Positions 16,637-24,150 of a stretch of DNA of 64,000 nt are shown in pieces; the first letter of the stretch is position 1, and every line of letters begins with the position of its first letter. This DNA is from Deltaproteobacteria bacterium. GTDB taxonomy: Bacteria > Myxococcota_A > Polyangia > Haliangiales > Haliangiaceae. Below the pieces are notes generated by a model. The model saw only the letters and a list, made by a program, of their open reading frames with translations. It had not been told where the DNA came from and did no database searches. Where the stretch lies: contig JAHDIH010000006.1 in the NCBI GenBank assembly GCA_020630875.1, positions 202,502 through 266,501 of the forward strand. Direction: 5' to 3'. A program made the translations under genes and the position numbers.

Positions 16637-17253
16637 GACTCCTCCTTAAGGCCATTGGGAACCACCTGTTTAGTCATCCAATGTTCATCAGTTTGTACGT
16701 GGTGGGGACGAACCCACTTTGCAATGTTTTCGGAAAAAGCATCTTTACAAAAGGCTTGGCTGTTACGCACGACATACCCTTCGCATGTGGCCTCATCTAT
16801 CGACAGATTGCGCAGCGGCTCTTCCGTATATGGTCCTTGGTAGAGTACAGGAACATGAAGCAAGCCAATCTCGCTGATTAGTGAAATCGTATCGTTCCAC
16901 GATAGACAAGTGTCTCCTGCCCAAACTGAAAATACCAAAAAGTAACTCGGTAACGCTTCGTAACGAATGGAGTGTTCGGCAAACAGATTTTCACCACAAA
17001 TGCGGTAGCCTTTTGGGATTTTGTACGCGATAGCGGCATGCAATCTTTTTACCCAATCTCTCGAAGGATGATGTCTGCCATCGACAGAACGGGCATGAAG
17101 GCCGTCAGCGTACATGGTGGTATTTTCTCCATCCATTTTCTCGGTGACAACGACATTCTCTGCGCGCAATAGATTTGCGACAATATCATCACTTGATGTT
17201 CCTTCAGACCACGGCAGATGCGGGGTCCGAGGATATTTTACTCTCGGTTCCAA
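16633..17253 (-). CDS. RNA ligase B, first gene of the RNA-repair operon
   Basis: A 206-residue Rnl2-like RNA ligase: motif I TEKMDGENTTMY with nucleophile Lys39, Ia-like HARSVDGRHHPSRDW, motif III GENLFAEHSIRY (87-98), motif IV EGYVVR (158-163) and motif V KWVRP (179-183). The start is TTG with an excellent Shine-Dalgarno (AGGAG, 7-base spacing) on the minus strand. It overlaps the HD-Pnk start by four bases. Compared with ligase A it has a fuller motif III and a different motif Ia, so the pair may have split substrates, for example tRNA versus other RNA, or nick versus single-strand; this is inference. About 160 bp of non-coding DNA upstream should hold the operon promoter; I see no clear sigma-54 pair there. 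Confidence 0.85.
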   Translation of the reverse strand: MEPRVKYPRTPHLPWSEGTSSDDIVANLLRAENVVVTEKMDGENTTMYADGLHARSVDGRHHPSRDWVKRLHAAIAYKIPKGYRICGENLFAEHSIRYEALPSYFLVFSVWAGDTCLSWNDTISLISEIGLLHVPVLYQGPYTEEPLRNLSIDEATCEGYVVRNSQAFCKDAFSENIAKWVRPHHVQTDEHWMTKQVVPNGLKEES

Positions 17254-17414
17254 TGTAATTCTCCTGCCAACAAAAGTGCTGGCGGTAGTGTTTTCGAAAA
17301 AAAGTTGTATTTTCTTAAAGGATTACATTGATCAAACCTGGTTGCGCGAGGCGCCTAGCCGACATCATACCGCTTGGCTCAATCGTTGTAAATCGAAAAA
17401 GCTCGTCTCAAATG

Positions 17415-18071
17415 CTACGAAGCTTCTAGGCCGCAACGAATAATGCTTTGTCCAAGCCAGTCCCAGAATTTACTACCTACGAAGTGATACCGGATTTGAC
17501 CGGTTGGGTCGATCACAAAAGTTTCAGGAACTCCGGTAATTTTGTAAGCAGAAGCAATCGGGCCGTATTGGTCCTCTCCTTCCGGAGCGTCGGCAATTAC
17601 CTGAAAGGGGAGTTGGTCCAGTTTCATGTTCTTTGACTTTTCCCATTCAGATCCTGTCACGACACTAATTACTGCCACATCATCGCCACGATTGGTGTAA
17701 TCAATAAGAAATGGTTTTTCTTGCTTGCACGTTTTACACCATGTCGCCCAGAAGTTAATGAGAACCCACTTCCCCTTATACTTTGAAAGATCCACAGCCT
17801 TACCAGTCATTGACTGAGCTCGGATTGGCGGGGGTGCCATAGGAAGGCTTCCTATTTCCGGAGTAGGGTTTTTTAAGCGGGTTACCACTTCGCAGGCCTG
17901 AACTTTTCGTTGTTTCTCGTAATAGTAGTCTTGGTCTTTCATTACCTGCGCGGCGTGACTCGCGCTAAGAAAGTAGCCGCCAGCCAGACCCAGCGCGAGA
18001 ACCGAAATGACCAGCAATCTCACTATAGTTGAGCGGCTTGTCCAATTTGCTGTGCCTTTTTCCTGATCCAC
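17415..18071 (-). CDS. TlpA/ResA-like membrane-anchored thioredoxin
   Basis: A 218-residue protein with a single N-terminal transmembrane helix (LLVISVLALGLAGGYFL, about 19-35) and a periplasmic TlpA-like fold. GKWVLINFWATWCKTCKQEK carries the redox Cys pair WCKTC (111-115), and the cis-proline region is TGVPETFVIDPTG. Such proteins reduce apocytochromes or cofactor-bearing proteins. An insert between residues 40 and 70 with an extra Cys (VQACEV) is atypical. Start is GTG. Divergent from the DUF4388 gene across 37 bp. Confidence 0.85.
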   Translation of the reverse strand: MDQEKGTANWTSRSTIVRLLVISVLALGLAGGYFLSASHAAQVMKDQDYYYEKQRKVQACEVVTRLKNPTPEIGSLPMAPPPIRAQSMTGKAVDLSKYKGKWVLINFWATWCKTCKQEKPFLIDYTNRGDDVAVISVVTGSEWEKSKNMKLDQLPFQVIADAPEGEDQYGPIASAYKITGVPETFVIDPTGQIRYHFVGSKFWDWLGQSIIRCGLEAS

Positions 18072-18108
18072 CTGGTCTAGGTTAACTGAATTCGGCTATC
18101 CTGCCAAC

Positions 18109-19185
18109 ATGGCGCTACGGGGAGATTTTTTGACGATGTCCGCTCAGGATCTCGTTGAATGGATTAGCAGACGCCATTTAAGCGGAAATTGGGTGGTTAG
18201 AAACGAAGAGATTGAGAGATCCTTTATTTTCGACTCTGGATACTGTATCGCGGTCAGTTCTGTGGTGAAAGGCGAGCGCTTGGGCGCCTTACTCACGTAC
18301 AAAGGGATTGTGTTGCCCAAAACGCTAGGGGAAGCATTCGAAGTTCAGAGTGAAACTGGGGTCTCTCTTGGAAAAATCCTACTAATGATCAACGCCGTAA
18401 CTGAGGATGAACTGGGACAAACGCTGCAGGAAAAAATTACAGAGAGTTTGCTCGATACTTTATTTTGGGAACGGGGAACGTTCGTGTTTGTACAGTCCTA
18501 CGATAGGCGCCCCGTATCCGAATACGATACCTCTGTATCGCTTCTCGCGTGCCTTGAAAAGGCCTCAAATCGAAGGCGTGTTTGGGGACAGATACGAAAA
18601 AACTTTTCTCCGGGAATGATTGCCACTTCAGTAGAAGATATTGAAAGTGAAACCATTGAAGATTTGTGGACCAAGAAATTGTTGCGGAAACTATCTTCTC
18701 CGTTAGAGATTAAAAAGCTTTATGAGGAGATTCCTATGTTTCGCTACGAAGTAATGCGCCGGCTGCTAGACGCAAAGGAACGTGAACTTCTGCGGCTTAC
18801 TGGTGAAGGTACCGTAGGCCTTGAAACCGGCTTGCTACTAAAACAGGCAGATTCATTGCACTCCGGCGGAGACTATGTTGGCGCACATGAATTAGCACAA
18901 AAAGCAGTGAGTCAGGCACCGGATAGTACTGATGCCAGGGCTCTACTCCTCCAACTGAAAAGAAAACTATTCAGAGAAAGTTTGGTGTTGCTGCTAAAAG
19001 ATGGGAAGCGGCTGCGCGCATGCAAGAGCGTTTCAGAATTCAGCGCAAGGAAGCAAGTACTGGTGCCTATGCTGGATGGATTTAGGGATACATTGACCAT
19101 TGTAAGGCAGTCGGGTATGTCGGCAGTAGACACGACGTTACTCCTCAGGGAAATGTACGATGATGGTATGGTAGAGCTTGTTTAG
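18109..19185 (+). CDS. DUF4388 (PATAN-like) domain protein
   Basis: A 358-residue cytosolic protein whose N-terminus (MALRGDFLTMSAQDLVEWIS, LSGNWVVRNEEIERSFIFDS, AVSSVVKGERLGALL) is a clear DUF4388 domain. It is followed by a segment like those of GspE-N/FimV-linked proteins (VSLGKILLMINAVTEDELGQ, LFWERGTFVFV) and a C-terminal helical region with one TPR-like unit (LLKQADSLHSGGDYVGAHEL). DUF4388 proteins are abundant in deltaproteobacteria, where they act as adaptors in motility or signalling. It is 9 bases upstream of the next gene and likely co-transcribed. Confidence 0.7.
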   Translation: MALRGDFLTMSAQDLVEWISRRHLSGNWVVRNEEIERSFIFDSGYCIAVSSVVKGERLGALLTYKGIVLPKTLGEAFEVQSETGVSLGKILLMINAVTEDELGQTLQEKITESLLDTLFWERGTFVFVQSYDRRPVSEYDTSVSLLACLEKASNRRRVWGQIRKNFSPGMIATSVEDIESETIEDLWTKKLLRKLSSPLEIKKLYEEIPMFRYEVMRRLLDAKERELLRLTGEGTVGLETGLLLKQADSLHSGGDYVGAHELAQKAVSQAPDSTDARALLLQLKRKLFRESLVLLLKDGKRLRACKSVSEFSARKQVLVPMLDGFRDTLTIVRQSGMSAVDTTLLLREMYDDGMVELV

Positions 19186-19194
19186 GAAATCGAT

Positions 19195-19965
19195 ATGGAA
19201 TTAACGAGACAAAGAGCGCTTGAAGAAGCGAAAACGTACCCCATTAGCCACGTTGGTTACTGGGGGCCATATTTAGTGGTGGCAAGGCCACGCTTTCCAC
19301 CCATTGTGTTAGATGCGCGACTGCTCGATACCATCTACGACGCCAAACTTTCGGCTAAGCTCCCAGCCGCACTCTCAGCTGCGTCGGTTGGTACGGCAGG
19401 ACTGGCCATCGCGTCTGTGATCCCCGGAGGTATCTTAGCGGCCGTGGGACTGTCGCTACTTGCTCATGAGAGATTCTTAGAAACACGACGACGTCAGAAA
19501 ACCGCGGAGTTGGTACTTCGAATTGCCTCGCTTGAGGTTGCGTTAACTATTGGCGATGGACCTGAAGTTTCTGAAAAAATTGCGAATGCCCTGACGCCCT
19601 ACACTCGGGATCAACCTATCGCGACACTCGAGTCCTATCACGACGTGAAGCGCAGGTTACAAGCTGCGGCTTCGGGGGCAAAGATCCAAAGTGTTGCGGA
19701 AGCCGTGACGGTAGGCGACTCGATCATTCGAGTAGATGACGGAAGACTGAGAATTGGAAAAGAGTTTTTTTCGCTGAAAAGTGTAGAAGATTTAGCCAAG
19801 CGTGGCGGTAACCTTGAACTCATTGATGGTTCTCGTTTTCAAGCGGCGTTAGCGCTTCTCATCGTTGCCGAATGGCGTCGCGAGGAGAGTGGAGAGGATG
19901 TTACGGCTCTGCGTGAAAAGCTTGACGCTTATGAAGCCTGGAGTGGCCAAGGAGGAATTCGTTGA
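19195..19965 (+). CDS. Hypothetical protein with a hydrophobic hairpin
   Basis: A 256-residue protein of no family I recognise. The N-terminal part (PISHVGYWGPYLVVARPRF) resembles the family of short PH-like modules; residues about 57-88 (AALSAASVGTAGLAIASVIP) form a Gly/Ala hydrophobic hairpin. A charged helix and a second beta-rich segment follow (IRVDDGRLRIGKEFFSLKSV). The stop overlaps the TTG start of the epimerase gene by four bases, so it is translationally coupled to it. Membrane association is inferred from the hairpin only. Confidence 0.5.
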   Translation: MELTRQRALEEAKTYPISHVGYWGPYLVVARPRFPPIVLDARLLDTIYDAKLSAKLPAALSAASVGTAGLAIASVIPGGILAAVGLSLLAHERFLETRRRQKTAELVLRIASLEVALTIGDGPEVSEKIANALTPYTRDQPIATLESYHDVKRRLQAAASGAKIQSVAEAVTVGDSIIRVDDGRLRIGKEFFSLKSVEDLAKRGGNLELIDGSRFQAALALLIVAEWRREESGEDVTALREKLDAYEAWSGQGGIR

Positions 19966-20810
19966 AGTGGTCCATTGTTGGCTGCGGTTACGTGGGGACG
20001 GAACTTGTTGAAAGCTTGGGTCATCATCATGTGGTCACGGTAACTAAGAGAGATGCATCCTCGTTCAAAACTTCAGTGAATAAAGCAATCAACTTTTGCG
20101 CGCCCAGCCTTCCAACAGCGTGGGTAGCAGATTCTACGGTAGTATTTAGCATTCCTGCGACCGAGCATTCTCCCGCATGGGAAAGAGAGTTTGTGAAAGC
20201 GGCGGCATCTTATGGGGCGCGGCGATTAATCTATTTGTCGTCATCGACGATGTATCCTCCCGCTAACGGTGGCTGGGTTGATGAAACGACGCCGCCTCGG
20301 TTAGACCATGAAAGAGGAAGAAAGCGATTTGATGCAGAACAGGCTTTTCTGAATGCCGCCGAGGAGTTTGCTACAGAAGCTTGCAGTTTACGTCTTGTTG
20401 GAATCTATGGTCCAGGTCGTGGTGTGGTCGCCCGAATGAAGGCTGGTAAATACCGGCTTGTCGGTGACGGCACAAACTATGTTAATAGAATCCATGTCGC
20501 TGATATTGTATCAGCCATTAGGTTGGTTGCAGACGCTCCCCAGTTGCCAAGTCGAGTGTACAACGTTGCAGACGATAACCCTTCTCCAAGCATTGAGTTC
20601 GCTAAGGCAGTATCAAGGCAACTCTCGCTTCCGATGCCACCGGTGTTCAAAGCAGAAGAAGTCACACCACGAATCGCGAGGATGCTTACGTCCAACCGTC
20701 GCGTTAGCAATAAGCTAATCAAGAAAGAGTTAGGTTTTTCTCCGCGATATCCAAGTTACGAGGACGCCTTAGAAGAATTAATCCAACGGCCAAACAGTAG
20801 AGTATTGTAG
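19962..20810 (+). CDS. NAD(P)-dependent epimerase/dehydratase (extended SDR)
   Basis: A 282-residue atypical extended SDR: N-terminal Rossmann motif GCGYVGTEL, LIYLSSSTMYPPANGGWVDE, a basic RGRKRFDAE helix where YxxxK would be expected, then LRLVGIYGPGRG and NRIHVADIVSAI. It matches the YeeZ/GalE-like group whose catalytic Tyr is lost, so substrate and reaction are open. Third gene of a plus-strand run; the TTG start overlaps the previous stop. Its last 92 bases overlap the 3' end of the convergent BNR-repeat gene, unusually long for a real overlap. Confidence 0.75.
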   Translation: MKWSIVGCGYVGTELVESLGHHHVVTVTKRDASSFKTSVNKAINFCAPSLPTAWVADSTVVFSIPATEHSPAWEREFVKAAASYGARRLIYLSSSTMYPPANGGWVDETTPPRLDHERGRKRFDAEQAFLNAAEEFATEACSLRLVGIYGPGRGVVARMKAGKYRLVGDGTNYVNRIHVADIVSAIRLVADAPQLPSRVYNVADDNPSPSIEFAKAVSRQLSLPMPPVFKAEEVTPRIARMLTSNRRVSNKLIKKELGFSPRYPSYEDALEELIQRPNSRVL

Positions 20811-22008
20811 TAGGTTCTCCGCTGTCGCAACATCCTTTTTTGCCAGGTGGTGGTACGTCTACTTCACCGCCGCCATTGAACGTCACATCGAGTGTCATCC
20901 ATTCTCCATCGCAACCTTGCCCTTGAGTAAGGCAAGGTAGGGGGCCCTGGATACGAGTGAAGTCCCAACCATTTGTCCAAGTATTTCCATCAGTAGAGGT
21001 GGCGATGGCGAAATTGTCTGGTTCAAAATTCGAACCACATCCAATCCAGGTGCCATCTGCGGTCTCACTAACGCAACCCATTTGAGGTTGTTGGCTCGCG
21101 TTAGTCCAGGTGACGCCATTATCTGATGATAACTTGACACCATCAGTCCTGGTGCCAGCAAGAATGGTGCCGTTGGAGCCAAAGTGCAAAGCACTAAAGA
21201 AGTCTAGGGAGGTCAAGACTAATTCGAATGTGACGCCATCGGTAGCTCGGTACAATGAGCTGCCGGATTCGCCATTCTCACGCGGAGAATGAACGTATAC
21301 CAGGTTTGGATCTGTAGGAGAAATCATCGCAATTGAGGTCTCGGGGAATTGCCCGAAGGCAAAAGGGCTCGTATCGATTGCGGTCCAAGTTAGCCCTCCG
21401 TCGCCACTTCTGTAAATAAGAGGGGATACTGCGGGTTGGTCAGGTGGAGGATTATCAATGAGTTTGTACCCGCCGATGTAGATCACTTGCGGGTCAGACT
21501 TCGCTACGCGAATGCTACGCCAAAAAGCATCCGGGTCTGGCACCGACACGGTTGTAAAGGACAGGCCATCGGTACTTTTGGCAACGATATTTGGCGAGCC
21601 GTTGGCTGCGGTTACCGCTAACACGGCACCGTTAGTGTCGACAGTTACATCTTCTACCCATAAGCCGGCGATGTCGCCCGTTGCGGCTTGCCAACTGCAA
21701 CCATCATCGGTACTTACTTTTAACCCTTCAAACGACGTAACGTAGAGGTTGCCGCTGTCAGAAATGGCAGTGTTTGGTTCGAAGGTTCCTTCGTAGCCAA
21801 GGGTACTGCGACAAATCCAATCGACCGTAACTCCTCCATCTTTGCTATAGAGAACGCCAAAAGTACTGGTCGCCAGTAAGACATCGCTATTGGTTGGGTG
21901 CGTCGCAACTTGAAGCATATCGAACGGTTGAATGTTGGATTGCTGCGAGGTTGTTTCGAAGTTGACGCTGCAAGAGGCAAGAGTTGCTAGTAACAAGAAA
22001 CGGATCAT
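20719..22008 (-). CDS. BNR/sortilin-like repeat lipoprotein with MYXO-CTERM-like tail (copy 1)
   Basis: A 429-residue surface lipoprotein. It has signal MIRFLLLATLASCS (lipid Cys in LASC) and about seven BNR-type beta-propeller blades (LYSKDGGVTVDW, LKVSTDDGCSWQ, IYRSGDGGLTWT, LSSDNGVTWTN, ATSTDGNTWTNG). The C-terminus is GKKGCCDSGEPTT, then a 14-residue hydrophobic stretch and RRPRN. The tail has the order of a MYXO-CTERM signal, a Cys before a helix followed by Arg, though the residues after RRPRN are unusual. Ligand and partner are unknown. It is translationally coupled to copy 2 by a four-base overlap and its end runs under the convergent epimerase gene. Confidence 0.65.
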   Translation of the reverse strand: MIRFLLLATLASCSVNFETTSQQSNIQPFDMLQVATHPTNSDVLLATSTFGVLYSKDGGVTVDWICRSTLGYEGTFEPNTAISDSGNLYVTSFEGLKVSTDDGCSWQAATGDIAGLWVEDVTVDTNGAVLAVTAANGSPNIVAKSTDGLSFTTVSVPDPDAFWRSIRVAKSDPQVIYIGGYKLIDNPPPDQPAVSPLIYRSGDGGLTWTAIDTSPFAFGQFPETSIAMISPTDPNLVYVHSPRENGESGSSLYRATDGVTFELVLTSLDFFSALHFGSNGTILAGTRTDGVKLSSDNGVTWTNASQQPQMGCVSETADGTWIGCGSNFEPDNFAIATSTDGNTWTNGWDFTRIQGPLPCLTQGQGCDGEWMTLDVTFNGGGEVDVPPPGKKGCCDSGEPTTILYCLAVGLILLRRPRNLDIAEKNLTLS

Positions 22009-23297
22009 CTTTGCCTCCTCATCATGAGGAAAGTAACCATAAACATGAGGATTACGCTACTAGAATTTTGAGCGCGGCATCCCGGGTCTTTGGAGCAAAT
22101 CACCGAAATTTCTTGATCTACGGCGCCAATACCGAATTGCATGGCCAGATCAGGCCAATCTTCCACCGCACAAGTAAACTGCGGTGAGTCACTAGGGCAG
22201 AGTTTTGGGCCCTGCATGTCGATAAAACGAAACTCGGAGTCAAAACTTACTCCTCCATTGGTACTAGAGGCTAGCGCTGCAAAGTCTGGGTCCCAGTTGC
22301 TACCGCAAGCGTACAACTTGCCGGGGGTAGATTGCAGGCAGGTTCCTCTTGGACTTTCGGGAATCAGTGAGAACGTTTGTCCCTCTGAACTTGCGTAGAT
22401 GCCTTCCTCAGTAACGCCCAAAAAGAACGTACCGTTTTCATCGATGGTCATTGCAGTAATTGAAGTGTCGGTTCTTAAGACTTCGCTCCACGTTACGCCC
22501 GCGTCAGCAGAACGGTACAAAACATCGCCTAATGGCGGGTTGGCGTTGATACTTCGCAAGTAGACGACTGAATCATCGGTCTTAGAAATCCCCATGATTT
22601 GCAGTCCTGGATCTGCGGCTTGTTCGATAGTCGATAAATCTAACGAGTCCCAGGTTTGTCCGTCGTCAAGCGTTCGAAATAGTGCAACGGTTGGCGGTGC
22701 GAACCCGCCGTCTGGAAGTGTGGCAGAAACGGTGTAACCAGAAACGTAAATGGTTTGCGGATTAGACTCGGCCGCGACAAGAGATTTGTACCACATTTGC
22801 GGATCGCTCAATCCAAGTGAAACAAACGTTAAGGCATTGTCGCTCGAGCGAAAGACATCGTTCGGTAAGTTACTAGAAGCCGTTCCAACTATAATTCTAC
22901 CCGTCGTGTCAACTGCCATGGCTTCCGTCCAGTGGTCACTTAGCGGAGCTGGAGCAGGATCAAAGACGCAACCGCCATCCCTACTAATCTGTAATCCGTT
23001 AAAGGTTGTCGCTAAAAGTGCACCGTCTTGCGTAAATGCATATTGGGGATCAAATGTACCGCCGTACCCAATGGCTGTTTCACACACCCAGCGAAATGGG
23101 CTGCCTGCTTTTGATACGAGTGCTCCAAACGTCACCCCAAGCCAAATCGTATCTCCTTGAACGGTGACCGAGCGCGTTTGCGGGAACCTACCATTTTGAT
23201 TTACGGGAACTTCTTCACAGACCTCGCTCGCGCATCCGGTGAAACAGAGAACTAGTAGTAGTCGCAGCACACCTCGAGTGTAGAGAAAGTTTAGCAA
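22005..23297 (-). CDS. BNR/sortilin-like repeat lipoprotein with MYXO-CTERM-like tail (copy 2)
   Basis: A 430-residue paralogue of the gene downstream, with the same blades (LQISRDGGCVFDP, VFRSSDNALTFVS, LFRTLDDGQTWDS, LYRSADAGVTWSE), the same closing Cys segment (FTCAVEDWPDLAMQF against a like segment in copy 1) and the tail DPGCRAQNSSSVILMFMVTF then RRQR. The lipobox is in CFTGC. A later GTG (MLRLLLVLCFTGC) would also give a good signal peptide; the TTG start is kept with low certainty. The pair arose by tandem duplication and has diverged strongly. Predicted outer-membrane or surface protein. Confidence 0.65.
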   Translation of the reverse strand: MLNFLYTRGVLRLLLVLCFTGCASEVCEEVPVNQNGRFPQTRSVTVQGDTIWLGVTFGALVSKAGSPFRWVCETAIGYGGTFDPQYAFTQDGALLATTFNGLQISRDGGCVFDPAPAPLSDHWTEAMAVDTTGRIIVGTASSNLPNDVFRSSDNALTFVSLGLSDPQMWYKSLVAAESNPQTIYVSGYTVSATLPDGGFAPPTVALFRTLDDGQTWDSLDLSTIEQAADPGLQIMGISKTDDSVVYLRSINANPPLGDVLYRSADAGVTWSEVLRTDTSITAMTIDENGTFFLGVTEEGIYASSEGQTFSLIPESPRGTCLQSTPGKLYACGSNWDPDFAALASSTNGGVSFDSEFRFIDMQGPKLCPSDSPQFTCAVEDWPDLAMQFGIGAVDQEISVICSKDPGCRAQNSSSVILMFMVTFLMMRRQR

Positions 23298-23347
23298 AGC
23301 TGCTAGCGATCTTGGTTTCCCTAGTTACTTTTGGTAGCGTTTCTTGC

Positions 23348-24115
23348 ATGAAAGTTGCTACCTGGAACGTCAATTCATTGCGCGTACGTCTTGACCACGT
23401 TTTGACATGGTTGGACGAGAACGAGCCAGACGTTCTTTGCTTGCAAGAGACAAAAGTCACGGACGGGGAGTTCCCCGTGGGTATTTTCGAGGAGCTTGGA
23501 TACGAAGTTCATCACTACGGTCAAAAGTCTTACAACGGGGTGGCAATCGCCTGTCTCGAGGAAGCTCGTGATGTGGTTACGGGGTTTTCTGACGGAGAAG
23601 AAGAAGATCCCTCAAGGCGGCTGATTGCGGCTACCATCGGCGGCATTCGCATTATATCTGCGTACTTCCCCAACGGCTTTCAAGTAGGGAGTGATAAGTA
23701 CCAATACAAGCTAAAGTGGATGCAGCGCTTAGAAGGTTATCTGAAACCGTTAATGGATGAACCGGTTCTACTTTGCGGAGACTTTAACGTTGCGCCACTC
23801 GATATTGATGTGTGGGATCCTTCTCGATTTAAGGATGACGTTCTTACAAGTAACGCAGTACGTGAGTCTTTAGAGTCGATTCGAAAGCTTGGTTTCATAG
23901 ATGCGTTTAGAGAAGTGAACCAAGAGTCGGGAATCTTTAGCTGGTGGGACTACAGAACCTTGGGACTTTCCAAAGGGCAGGGCGTTCGCATTGATCATCA
24001 CTACCTCTCTGCTTCACTAAAAGACTCCATTACCAACTGCTTCGTCGATATCGAAGAGCGAAAGAAAAAGAAACCTTCGGATCATGCCCCAGTCGTCATT
24101 GAGTTTGACGCTTAG
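23348..24115 (+). CDS. xth: Exodeoxyribonuclease III
   Basis: A 255-residue EEP-fold exonuclease III/AP endonuclease: MKVATWNVNSLRVRL, DVLCLQETKV (catalytic Glu), ISAYFPNG, LLCGDFNVAPLDIDV (Asp and Asn), FSWWDYR and PSDHAPVVIEF (catalytic Asp-His). It repairs abasic sites and 3'-blocked ends in base excision repair. The ATG of MKVATWN is used; the open frame runs further up without a better start. Monocistronic, divergent from the BNR pair. Confidence 0.93.
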   Translation: MKVATWNVNSLRVRLDHVLTWLDENEPDVLCLQETKVTDGEFPVGIFEELGYEVHHYGQKSYNGVAIACLEEARDVVTGFSDGEEEDPSRRLIAATIGGIRIISAYFPNGFQVGSDKYQYKLKWMQRLEGYLKPLMDEPVLLCGDFNVAPLDIDVWDPSRFKDDVLTSNAVRESLESIRKLGFIDAFREVNQESGIFSWWDYRTLGLSKGQGVRIDHHYLSASLKDSITNCFVDIEERKKKKPSDHAPVVIEFDA

Positions 24116-24150
24116 GGCATTCCAAAGGATTTCTTTCGTTAGGGGGCCTT

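Noticed and set aside
17254..17414. Sigma-54 or RtcR-type promoter for the RNA-repair operon.
   Set aside because: No GG-N10-GC element of acceptable quality was found on the minus strand; only a weak sigma-70-like pair (TTGATC, 17 bp, AAATAC).
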